From contig CANRCH010000122.1 of NCBI GenBank assembly GCA_947629065.1, positions 1 through 5,140 on the forward strand: 5,140 nucleotides of DNA, given 5' to 3'. Shown here one piece after another: positions 1 to 5,140 of this stretch. Position 1 is the first letter of the stretch; each line of letters starts with the position of its first letter. Both the position numbers and the translations under genes were made by a program. The notes beneath the pieces were generated by a model, which saw only the letters and a program-made list of their open reading frames with translations, had not been told where the DNA came from and made no database searches. Source of the stretch: an uncultured Aliarcobacter sp. (GTDB taxonomy: Bacteria > Campylobacterota > Campylobacteria > Campylobacterales > Arcobacteraceae).

Positions 1-102
1 AATCCCTTGTAAATAAATGTTCAATTATATTATTAAAAAAATAATAATTAATTGTCCAATATCAATAAAAAATCTTAGTTTATATTATTTAAAAATAATA
101 GC

Positions 103-120
103 ATATATATATATATATAT
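103..120. repeat. (AT)9 dinucleotide run
   Basis: Nine uninterrupted AT units lie about 125 bp upstream of the ccoG start. Such runs can change length by slippage. At this distance it would affect transcription only if the promoter lies close to it, which the sequence does not establish. Confidence 0.85.
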
Positions 121-125
121 AAAGT

Positions 126-140
126 GGCTTAAAAAAAGCC
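126..140. terminator. Possible small terminator hairpin
   Basis: GGCTT (126-130) and AAGCC (136-140) pair perfectly around an AAAAA loop. The downstream + strand sequence is A/T-rich but not a clean T-run; on the minus strand the hairpin is also followed by A/T alternation. It could end transcription arriving from an unseen gene to the left. The stem is only 5 bp, so this is tentative. Confidence 0.3.
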
Positions 141-234
141 TAAAATTTTAAATTTTTCATTATTTTTTAAATATTCTAATTTTAATACCACCAAAAAACC
201 ACTTCTTCTTTTTAAACTTCTTTAATTTAAAAAA

Positions 235-240
235 AGGAGA
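235..240 (+). promoter_or_regulatory. Ribosome binding site of ccoG
   Basis: AGGAGA ends four bases before the ATG at 245. It sits in an A-rich leader and is the strongest Shine-Dalgarno match nearby, which fixes the start codon. Confidence 0.85.
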
Positions 241-244
241 AACT

Positions 245-1573
245 ATGTCTTATGCTAAAAAGAGATATATAACATATCTATTGCTTACAATTTTTATCAT
301 GGGATTGCCGTTTATTACTATAAATGGAAATCATATTTTGCTTTTATCTTTTGATAAACAGCAATTTCACTTTATTGGAACGGCATACAATGTAAATGAG
401 CTTTATATAATGCCATTTTTACTAATGTTTTTGTTTATAGGAATATTTGCAATAACTACAATTTTAGGAAGAATTTGGTGTGGTTGGGGCTGTCCACAAA
501 CTATTTTTAGAGTAATTTATAGAGATTTAATAGAAACTACTATTTTAGATTTAAGAAGATTTAAAAATAAACAAAAAGATATTGATTATAGTAAAACAAG
601 AAATAAAATCAAAAAATATATATCACTTGCAGTTTGGGGAATTTTGTGCTTGGTTATAGCTTCAAACTTTATGTTGTACTTTGTACCACCTGAAGATTTT
701 TTCCTATATATTCAAGACCCGATAAATCACTCTATTTTGATTTTGTTTATTCTTAGTATTGCTGGGTTTTTGTTTTATGATATTGTATTTATGAAAGAGA
801 ATTTTTGTGTATATATCTGCCCATACGCTAGAATTCAATCTGTTTTATATGATGATGATACAAAGCAAATTACTTATGATTACAATCGTGGTGGAAAGAT
901 ATATAACAATGGTGAAAAAACAATATTTTCACTAAAACAGTGGCAAAACAATGAAGATTGTACAGCTTGTGAAGCCTGTGTTAAAGTTTGTCCAACACAT
1001 ATTGATATAAGAAAAGGGCTTCAAATTGAGTGTATAAACTGTTTGGAGTGTGTAGATGCTTGTGAACCTGTGATGAGAAAACTTGGGAAAGAGAATTTAA
1101 TCTCTTGGGCTAGTACAAACAGAGTTATAAATAAGGTAAATAAAACTCTATTTAACACAAGAAATAATACATATTTTATAGCACTTTTTTTATCTATATT
1201 CTTGGCATTTTATTTTTCACTTGAAAAAGAGAGTTTTTTGGTAAATATAAATAAAACAACTGAACTTTACAAAATAACAAAAGAGAACAAAGTGGTAAAT
1301 AACTATGTTTTAACAATTCAAAATAGTCAAGATGAAGCTTTGACTTTTGATATAAAACTGCAAGATGAAAAAAACTTCAAAATCAAAAGATTTGATGAAG
1401 TAAAAATTGATGCAAAAAAACGAGTAAAACAGATTTTAATAGTTGAAAGCAACAACGATTTAAAAGAGTTTTCAAATAAAAATATAGAGATTTTTATAGA
1501 TATTTTTGCGAAAGAAAAAGTAGCAAATGAAGAGATAAAAGTGAGTAGAAAACTAATTTTTACAAAACCATGA
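245..1573 (+). CDS. ccoG: CcoG (FixG/RdxA), cbb3 oxidase accessory iron-sulphur membrane protein
   Basis: Inner-membrane protein needed for maturation of cbb3-type cytochrome c oxidase. The family is reported to reduce Cu(II) to Cu(I) for copper-centre assembly. The 442 residues show the family layout. Membrane helices lie near 8-25, 54-75, 125-146, 162-184 and 309-326. Conserved cysteine motifs are CGWGCPQT (79-86) and CVYICPYAR (188-196). Two 4Fe-4S clusters are indicated by C239/C242/C245/C249 and C263/C266/C269/C273. A C-terminal, presumably periplasmic, beta-rich domain spans about 335-440, as in FixG. The length is close to the usual 450-480 residues and all expected cysteines are present, so it looks functional. 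A strong ribosome binding site supports the ATG. The ccoNOQP genes that often neighbour it are not in the window. A palindrome 20 bp after the TGA stop probably ends its transcript. Confidence 0.95.
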   Translation: MSYAKKRYITYLLLTIFIMGLPFITINGNHILLLSFDKQQFHFIGTAYNVNELYIMPFLLMFLFIGIFAITTILGRIWCGWGCPQTIFRVIYRDLIETTILDLRRFKNKQKDIDYSKTRNKIKKYISLAVWGILCLVIASNFMLYFVPPEDFFLYIQDPINHSILILFILSIAGFLFYDIVFMKENFCVYICPYARIQSVLYDDDTKQITYDYNRGGKIYNNGEKTIFSLKQWQNNEDCTACEACVKVCPTHIDIRKGLQIECINCLECVDACEPVMRKLGKENLISWASTNRVINKVNKTLFNTRNNTYFIALFLSIFLAFYFSLEKESFLVNINKTTELYKITKENKVVNNYVLTIQNSQDEALTFDIKLQDEKNFKIKRFDEVKIDAKKRVKQILIVESNNDLKEFSNKNIEIFIDIFAKEKVANEEIKVSRKLIFTKP

Positions 1574-1592
1574 AAGCTATTTTATATAAAAT

Positions 1593-1612
1593 TTGTAGGT
1601 TATAACCTACAA
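1593..1612. terminator. Perfect 20-bp palindrome, probable bidirectional terminator
   Basis: TTGTAGGTTATAACCTACAA is self-complementary over all 20 bases. After one T/T mismatch the flanks keep pairing as A-tract against T-tract (1589-1591 with 1614-1616). T-rich sequence follows on the + strand (1613-1627) and A/T-rich sequence on the other side. It lies between the 3' end of ccoG and the 3' end of the minus-strand toxin remnant, as expected for a shared terminator of converging units. A protein-binding palindrome is a less likely alternative. Confidence 0.75.
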
Positions 1613-1690
1613 TTTTATGGTTTTTTATAGTATTTAACAGACAATTCTAAATTTATTATTAAGTATCCATAAATTTTGATAATTTATATT

Positions 1691-1783
1691 TTAAAATCTA
1701 TTTTTACTGCTCTCTTTTGCTATAAATAAAATAGCTTCTTCTAAATCTATCTCAGCTTGATTTGAATATATTATCTTATGCAT
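1691..1783 (-). pseudogene. Truncated ParE/RelE-type toxin remnant
   Basis: The frame starts with ATG at 1783 and reads MHKIIYSNQAEIDLEEA, continuing to IAKESSKNRF and a TAA at 1691-1693. This resembles the first beta strand and first helix of ParE/RelE-superfamily toxins, which are usually about 90-100 residues; only 30 remain. Its start overlaps the antitoxin stop by 8 bp (ATGCATAA), the tight antitoxin-toxin coupling typical of type II modules. In another frame just past the stop, the minus strand could read ILKYKLSKFMDT, which is weakly toxin-like and might mean a frameshift plus deletion. The fold's C-terminal strands and catalytic residues are absent, so no active toxin is expected. The family call rests on a short stretch. 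Confidence 0.6.
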
Positions 1784-1991
1784 ATTTCTGTTTTAAATTT
1801 TTTATAATCTCTTCACTAGATTTAGAAGAAATCCCAGAATTTAAGCCTTTTTCTATCTCAACTTCTAAAAAAGATAGATCATCAACTGCACTATTTTCTA
1901 TAATCTTTACTTCATCTTTTGGAAGATTATCTAAAAAATAAAAAACTTTTTCAAATACACTATCTGCAATTTGTAATTTTATTGTTTGCAT
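1776..1991 (-). CDS. Small antitoxin-like protein of a type II toxin-antitoxin pair
   Basis: A 71-residue protein beginning MQTIKLQIADSVFEKV. A short N-terminal beta strand precedes a helix (about 9-24), then a second helical segment (25-35) around LPKDEVKII, followed by an acidic, probably flexible middle (36-50) and a basic C-terminal helix ending EEIIKNLKQKYA. Such proteins usually bind their own promoter through the N-terminal part and cap the toxin with the C-terminal part. I infer the role from size, layout and the overlapping toxin stump downstream; I do not recognise a named family with certainty. AAAGGAGA five bases before the ATG supports the start. The gene lies 53 bp after the histidine kinase stop and may have its own promoter. 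With the toxin broken, it may act only as an orphan regulator or neutralise related toxins elsewhere. Confidence 0.7.
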   Translation of the reverse strand: MQTIKLQIADSVFEKVFYFLDNLPKDEVKIIENSAVDDLSFLEVEIEKGLNSGISSKSSEEIIKNLKQKYA

Positions 1992-1995
1992 AAAA

Positions 1996-2003
1996 TCTCC
2001 TTT
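1996..2003 (-). promoter_or_regulatory. Ribosome binding site of the antitoxin-like gene
   Basis: Read on the minus strand, AAAGGAGA lies 4 bases upstream of the ATG at 1991-1989. It is a near-perfect Shine-Dalgarno sequence and decides the start. Confidence 0.8.
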
Positions 2004-2015
2004 AATTTTAATTCT

Positions 2016-2021
2016 ATAATA
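2016..2021 (-). promoter_or_regulatory. Candidate -10 element for the antitoxin-toxin unit
   Basis: On the minus strand TATTAT lies 25-30 bases upstream of the antitoxin ATG, within TATTATTATAG. This would give a short leader carrying the ribosome binding site. No convincing -35 is visible, though Campylobacterota promoters often lack one. The 53-bp gap to the kinase gene is long enough for a separate promoter. The AT background makes chance matches likely. Confidence 0.35.
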
Positions 2022-2044
2022 ATACCATAACTATTTTATTCATA

Positions 2045-3385
2045 CTAAATAGATTTTTCTATAAGTATAGAAAATTTAACTCCATCTTTGATATTTTGAA
2101 CTTGAAGTTTTCCAGCAAAACTATCTTCAATTATCATTTTTGATAGATATAGCCCTATTCCTGTGCCCTCTTCTTTTGTAGAGAAGTATGGATCAAATAT
2201 TTTTTTAATATTTTTAGCTTTTATTCCACCACCGTTATCACTTAAATCTATTAAAACATCAGCACCATTTGATGATATTGCTATTTTTATTTTTGAGTTC
2301 TCTTTATATTTTAAAACATCAATTGAGTTTGAAACCAAAGATAAAATAACTTGTGAAAGCTCATTTTTCACTCCAAAAACCATAATATCTTCAAAAGTGT
2401 TAAACTCTAAAATAAAATCTATGTTATATTTTTTTAAATCAGCACTCAAAATTGAACTTGCATTTAAGATTGCCTCTTTTACTCTAAAACTATTTTTTGT
2501 TTTATCTTCAATATAAAACTCTTTAAAATCATCTATTGTTTTTGATAAAAACTGCAACTGCTCTTGGGCTTGAAGAAGTTTTTTATCAAAAAACTCCTCA
2601 TTTAGGTTTTTGTTTTCAAATCTTTTTTTAAGATTTAGCAAAATATATGAGATATTATTTAGTGGTTGTCTAAATTGATGAGTGATATTTGCTATCATTT
2701 CACCTGATTTTACAAACTTTGATTGCTGTAAAACCATCTTTTCAAACTCAATGTTTTGCTTTTTCAAATCACTATATTTATATGCAATAGAGATTGTAAA
2801 AAGCATAGCTTCAAGAGTAAATACAAGCAAAACTAAATCAAAATAACCTCTATTTACATAAAAATATTTGAAATCAAAAATAAATAAAACTGCACAAAAA
2901 AGACTCCAACCTACAACATAAATCATAGTTGGCTTAAAACCTTGTTTTAGATTAAACACAATTGATATAAATAAAACTGCATAAATTATAGTATATGGTA
3001 GATATTCAAAAAGCATATAGTGGTAAAATGCCGTTAAAATAACAACATTTAGAAAAAAAGTGTTTATTAAAAGCTCTTTATAGTTTGTGATTTTTGGTAA
3101 AAATCTTCCTTCATAATAGCTAATTGCAAAAAATAGTGCAAAAATAGAAGCAACTGCCATAGAAAGCTCTTTATAAATCTCATCTATTCCAAAAAAATCA
3201 CTATAAGTTACAATATAAACAAGCGAAAAAACCTGCATAAAACAGTAGCTTATATAGAAAAACTCTTTTGAGTACAAATATCTTACAAAAGTATAGACAA
3301 TTGTCATTAGTAAAATTCCAAAAGTAATACCATAAAATAGGATTAAATCAAACTCAAACTGCAATTTTGTACCCAACACTTGCAA
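2045..3385 (-). CDS. Seven-helix membrane sensor histidine kinase
   Basis: Membrane sensor that autophosphorylates on His and passes phosphate to a response regulator. The N-terminal half has about seven hydrophobic helices (near 12-34, 41-61, 73-90, 105-123, 127-146, 152-171, 181-202), resembling 7TMR-DISM sensors but with no extracellular domain ahead of them. A short linker helix (203-228) leads to a HisKA H-box with H236 in THQFRQPLN. The ATPase domain shows the N-box (N353), G1 box DNGGGI (383-388), F-box FDPYFS (397-402) and G2 box GTGIGL (407-412), so catalysis looks intact. The ligand is unknown. The start is uncertain: the listed codon is TTG (3385-3383), with GTG at 3379-3377 and TTG at 3364-3362 as alternatives, and no clear ribosome binding site. 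All overlap the regulator's 3' end (32 bp for the longest form), implying translational coupling. Its regulator partner is broken. Confidence 0.9.
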   Translation of the reverse strand: MQVLGTKLQFEFDLILFYGITFGILLMTIVYTFVRYLYSKEFFYISYCFMQVFSLVYIVTYSDFFGIDEIYKELSMAVASIFALFFAISYYEGRFLPKITNYKELLINTFFLNVVILTAFYHYMLFEYLPYTIIYAVLFISIVFNLKQGFKPTMIYVVGWSLFCAVLFIFDFKYFYVNRGYFDLVLLVFTLEAMLFTISIAYKYSDLKKQNIEFEKMVLQQSKFVKSGEMIANITHQFRQPLNNISYILLNLKKRFENKNLNEEFFDKKLLQAQEQLQFLSKTIDDFKEFYIEDKTKNSFRVKEAILNASSILSADLKKYNIDFILEFNTFEDIMVFGVKNELSQVILSLVSNSIDVLKYKENSKIKIAISSNGADVLIDLSDNGGGIKAKNIKKIFDPYFSTKEEGTGIGLYLSKMIIEDSFAGKLQVQNIKDGVKFSILIEKSI

Positions 3386-3869
3386 GATTTTCTATAATAT
3401 CTTTTGGAAGTTTTGATTTTATATTTTTAACTAAAGTTTTCAAAGCATCTTTTGTCATCACACTATCATGCCAAACATAGCTTTCTATCTCTTCATAGCT
3501 TACAACTCTGTTTTTATTTTTTATTAAAAGTTCTAAAAACAAAATCTCTTTTGCTCTTAGTTTTATTAATTCATCATCTATTTTTAGATTTTTGTTAAAT
3601 GAATCGAAAATTATGTCTTTTGAGATTTCTATTAAGTTTGAATTATCTTCACAAATAGCTTCTAAACACAAGTTTAAAGCCTCTTTTAGGCTATTTTCTT
3701 CTACAGGTTTTACAAGATATTTTACAAGTCCTAGCTCTATTGCTTCAAGTAGATACTCTTTTGTACAAAATGCAGTTACAAGTATGATTTGAGTTTTTTT
3801 ATCTGTTTTTCTAATCTCTTTTACAAACTCCAAGCCATTTAGTTTTGGCATTGAAATATCGCTAATACA
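3354..3869 (-). pseudogene. OmpR-type response regulator lacking its 5' end
   Basis: The remaining frame reads CISDISMPKLNGLEF and continues through the receiver domain to a winged-helix DNA-binding domain. Counting from the internal ATG at 3851: the switch Thr is T26 (LVTAF) and the conserved Lys is K48 in VKP, with the winged helix over about 85-163 ending ASVGYKIAV. The phospho-acceptor Asp is the GAT at 3860-3858, just before ISMP. About 50 N-terminal residues (strands 1-2, the acidic pocket and helix 1) are missing; a TAA at 3890-3888 closes the frame upstream, in foreign sequence. Family members are usually about 220 residues. Initiation at the internal ATG would give a 165-residue protein without the Asp, so no phosphorylation. 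It precedes and overlaps the kinase gene, so it was the cognate partner. The DNA-binding part could still fold. Confidence 0.85.
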
Positions 3870-4036
3870 CAGAAATAGACGAAGAAATTAACCAAGATTT
3901 TACTCAACTTGATGAAGAAACATTTGAAAATATTATTGATGAAGACGAAACAGATTCATCTTCAACTGGCTCTGATACAAATGCCCAAACTAAAAAACCT
4001 AAACCTAAAAAAACAACTAATCAAATAAAAATGTAG
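3866..4036 (+). pseudogene. C-terminal fragment of a plasmid gene, 5' end missing
   Basis: An open + strand frame follows a TAA at 3863-3865 and ends with TAG at 4034-4036, giving 56 residues with no start codon or ribosome binding site near its left end. The fragment is strongly acidic first (TEIDEEINQDFTQLDEE to DEDETD), then Ser/Thr-rich (SSSTGSDTNAQT), then basic and proline-bearing (KKPKPKK). Clean codon use and the low-complexity polar tail suggest the natural C-terminus of a larger protein. I do not recognise the family. Its place upstream of a relaxase makes a replication initiator or another plasmid maintenance protein possible, but nothing in the tail proves this. It is cut at the same point as the regulator on the opposite strand. 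Confidence 0.6.
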
Positions 4037-4053
4037 CAATTAATTTTGCTACA
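4032..4053. repeat. 8-bp perfect inverted repeat over the fragment's stop codon
   Basis: TGTAGCAA (4032-4039) and TTGCTACA (4046-4053) are exact reverse complements around TTAATT. The left arm contains the TAG stop. It can form a transcript hairpin, but no T-run follows (ACTCTAAAAG), so it is not a standard intrinsic terminator. It may belong to the repeat cluster ahead of the relaxase gene. Confidence 0.7.
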
Positions 4054-4067
4054 ACTCTAAAAGCAAA

Positions 4068-4080
4068 AGGCTCTCTGCCT
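4068..4080. repeat. Short hairpin AGGC-TCTCT-GCCT
   Basis: AGGC (4068-4071) pairs with GCCT (4077-4080) around a TCTCT loop. An alternative pairing of CTCT (4071-4076) with AGAG (4082-4085) overlaps it. It is a weak structure alone, noted because it lies between two stronger inverted repeats. Confidence 0.45.
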
Positions 4081-4092
4081 AAGAGACTGATT

Positions 4093-4134
4093 ATTTTCAC
4101 CCGTGGAAATGTAAAGCAGGTTTTACAAAGCCAC
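4093..4134. other. Candidate origin of transfer (overlapping inverted repeats)
   Basis: Two overlapping fold-backs share bases. ATTTTCA (4093-4099) pairs with TGGAAAT (4104-4110) around CCCG with one G/T wobble. TGTAAA (4110-4115) pairs exactly with TTTACA (4122-4127) around GCAGGT, extended by GTGG (4103-4106) with CCAC (4131-4134) after a 3x3 internal loop. MobV-type oriTs lie just upstream of the mob gene and contain overlapping inverted repeats next to the nick site, so position and form fit. I cannot name the nick site. Because CCAC is followed by TTTTTA, the second hairpin could instead be an intrinsic terminator for the fragment upstream. Confidence 0.4.
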
Positions 4135-4171
4135 TTTTTAGTTTGAAAAAATTTATTTTTATTTTAACTCA

Positions 4172-4177
4172 TATAAT
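4172..4177 (+). promoter_or_regulatory. Candidate -10 box of the mob gene
   Basis: A perfect TATAAT lies 27 bases before the ATG. It is preceded by a T-rich stretch (about 4151-4165) rather than a clear -35, as in many Campylobacterota sigma-70 promoters. The nearest -35-like TTGAAA (4143-4148) is 23 bp away, which is too far. Confidence 0.5.
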
Positions 4178-4190
4178 AAATAAAATTAAA

Positions 4191-4196
4191 AAGGAG
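4191..4196 (+). promoter_or_regulatory. Ribosome binding site of the mob gene
   Basis: AAGGAG lies 8 bases upstream of the ATG at 4205. The match and spacing support that start, which also gives the expected N-terminus of the relaxase family. Confidence 0.8.
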
Positions 4197-4204
4197 CTTG
4201 TAAT

Positions 4205-5095
4205 ATGACTGCTGTATTGAGACTAGAAACAATTAATTTTTCAACAATGAAAAGAAGTAATGAAGAAGTTAAAGGAATTGATGACGGTGGAATGAGTGCT
4301 TTAATGAAACATAACAATAGAACTCAAATTCAAGAGACTTATGAAGTTAAATCAAAAAGAGATACAGAAATAGATATTCAAAGAAGTAAATATAATATTA
4401 CATTTAAAGAAATGAACTATAAAAAGATAAAAAATCTTCAAAATATTCTACATAGAAATAATCAAGCAGGAGCTTTTCAAATGGTGTTTGACTTTCAAGA
4501 TTTAGAAGAGTTTGAACGAAAACAGTTTTATAATAAAGATTATTCTAAAAATAAAGCAAATATGATTTTAGCATATTTAAAAGAACAAGGTATTTTAGAA
4601 AGATTTGAACTTCTTGAATTGATTGTTCATAATGACGAAAAAAATCCACATTTTCATTTAACTTTTTCGGGCTTTGATAAAATATTGAATAATTGGGGTG
4701 TTAATGAATTTTTTAGACCTGTTGTTGATTATGCTCCACAATACAAAAACAATGAACCTATTTATAAAAAAATTGATAAAGGAAAGCATAGGGGTAAATA
4801 TTTACTTGATGAAAATGGTAATAAGATAATTAAAACGCAAGCTGTAAGAAAATCAATTTTACAAGATATTCAAGATAACTGGAATGATTTTTTAATTAAA
4901 AATCATCAACCTTATAGAAATAAAAAAGAGATAACTTCTTTATTACAGTTTAAAAAGTCTATATGGAGACGATTTAGCAAAGAAACAAAAGAAATAGTAT
5001 ATTTACTTAGGCAAAAGGAAAAAGAGCTTATAAGGGCTAAGAGAGCTAATGATATAAAGAAATATAACTTAACTTTCGCACCTAAAACCAAGTAG
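4205..5095 (+). CDS. MobV-family relaxase (Mob/Pre plasmid mobilization protein)
   Basis: Relaxases of this family nick one strand at the plasmid oriT, stay covalently bound, and lead the strand into a recipient using another element's conjugation channel. The 296-residue protein shows the family motifs in order. The N-terminus is MTAVLRLETI. KHNNR (35-39) lies where pMV158 MobM has KHNER with its nucleophilic His, so H36 is the likely nucleophile. An Asn-bearing motif, SKYN (61-64), comes next. The metal-binding motif is HNDEKNPHFH (142-151), with H142, E145, H149 and H151 matching the HxDExxPHxH signature. The basic C-terminal helix (about 250-287) may bind DNA. Known MobM is near 490 residues, so this is short, but the catalytic domain is complete and a TAG ends it cleanly. 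It could be a natural short form or have lost its C-terminal part. No helper genes are visible. Confidence 0.88.
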   Translation: MTAVLRLETINFSTMKRSNEEVKGIDDGGMSALMKHNNRTQIQETYEVKSKRDTEIDIQRSKYNITFKEMNYKKIKNLQNILHRNNQAGAFQMVFDFQDLEEFERKQFYNKDYSKNKANMILAYLKEQGILERFELLELIVHNDEKNPHFHLTFSGFDKILNNWGVNEFFRPVVDYAPQYKNNEPIYKKIDKGKHRGKYLLDENGNKIIKTQAVRKSILQDIQDNWNDFLIKNHQPYRNKKEITSLLQFKKSIWRRFSKETKEIVYLLRQKEKELIRAKRANDIKKYNLTFAPKTK

Positions 5096-5140
5096 TTTTC
5101 CAGTCACATCTCTTAATAGATCGATTATTGCTGTAAAATC

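Larger units (their letters stand above)
1..244. other. AT-rich non-coding leader upstream of ccoG
   Basis: I see no supported gene here: stops are dense in all frames and there is no ribosome binding site except the one serving ccoG at the right end. The stretch holds an (AT)9 run, a short GGCTT/AAGCC hairpin and many A/T tracts. The ccoG promoter must lie within it if ccoG is transcribed on its own. Candidate -10 hexamers exist around 172-186 (TATTCT, TTTAAT), but none stands out against the AT background. Confidence 0.6.
3866..5140 (+). mobile_element. Plasmid-derived segment (mobilizable element), right end not in window
   Basis: From about 3866 onward the content is plasmid-like: a gene fragment that starts in mid-frame, an inverted-repeat-rich intergenic region, and a MobV relaxase, all on the + strand and opposite to the broken chromosomal regulator. 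The left boundary is placed where the receiver-domain coding ends and the new frame begins (3864-3872). I see no insertion-sequence terminal repeats, no integrase and no tRNA at the junction. The right boundary lies beyond the window or in the last 45 bases. Integration of a small mobilizable plasmid, illegitimate recombination, or a chimeric assembly would all produce this picture. Confidence 0.55.

Noticed and set aside
122..204. AAGTGG (122-127) and CCACTT (199-204) as a long-range inverted repeat or regulatory pair
   Set aside because: Six bases separated by 71 bp in AT-rich DNA is within chance expectation, with no supporting internal structure.
2043..2068. Imperfect inverted repeat at the 3' end of the kinase gene, considered as a terminator or antitoxin operator
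   Set aside because: The arms (ATACT..ATAG and CTAT.AGTAT) pair as only 4 plus 5 bp with an asymmetric internal loop, lie mostly inside the kinase coding region, and no T-run follows on the minus strand.
2163..2516. A 117-codon + strand open frame
   Set aside because: It lies antisense to the ATPase domain of the histidine kinase, lacks a ribosome binding site, and its composition is what the reverse of a real AT-rich gene gives.
3592..3792. A 66-codon + strand open frame
   Set aside because: Antisense to the regulator's receiver and linker coding region, with no initiation signal or recognisable protein features.
3840..3900. Insertion-sequence end or site-specific attachment site at the junction
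   Set aside because: There are no terminal inverted repeats, no clear target duplication visible without the other end, no transposase or integrase in the window, and no tRNA gene at the junction.
4205..5095. Rolling-circle replication initiator instead of a relaxase
   Set aside because: The KHNNR and HxDExxPHxH pair in this order matches MobV relaxases; no tyrosine-based Rep motif such as the UxxYUxK box stands out.
1..5140. CRISPR array, tRNA or rRNA genes
   Set aside because: No regularly spaced direct repeats and no cloverleaf or rRNA-like GC-richer stretches were found on either strand by eye.

Overview
The window is very AT-rich, with A/U-ending codons and T-rich promoters. Together with a CcoG-type protein, a seven-helix histidine kinase with an H-box reading THQFRQPLN, and an OmpR-type regulator, this suggests a member of the Campylobacterota, most likely Arcobacteraceae. 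This placement is an inference from style and protein families, not from a marker gene.

Layout: positions 1-244 are non-coding, very AT-rich DNA with an (AT)9 run and a small hairpin. On the + strand, 245-1573 encodes CcoG (FixG/RdxA), a membrane iron-sulphur protein that helps assemble cbb3-type cytochrome c oxidase. A perfect 20-bp palindrome at 1593-1612 separates it from a minus-strand block. That block, in transcription order (right to left), is a response regulator that has lost its 5' end, a 7TM sensor histidine kinase overlapping it (2045-3385), a small antitoxin-like gene (1776-1991), and a 30-codon stump of its ParE/RelE-type toxin (1691-1783).

At about 3864-3872 the chromosomal sequence changes abruptly. 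The regulator frame is lost just upstream of its phospho-acceptor Asp codon. On the opposite strand a different gene begins in mid-frame, with only its last 56 codons present. It is followed by about 170 bp rich in inverted repeats (4032-4134), a good promoter, and a complete short MobV-family relaxase (4205-5095). The segment from about 3866 to the window end therefore looks like DNA from a mobilizable plasmid. It may have integrated into or recombined with the two-component gene, or it may be joined to it by an assembly error.

How the parts relate: CcoG is a stand-alone respiratory maturation gene here. The kinase and regulator were a cognate pair, but the regulator is broken and the pair has lost its native promoter, so the pathway is probably inactive unless a second regulator or outward transcription from the element rescues it. 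The antitoxin survives without a full-length toxin. No wholly new system is evident. The most informative features are the sharp double-truncation junction, the relaxase with its candidate oriT, and the decayed toxin-antitoxin locus.
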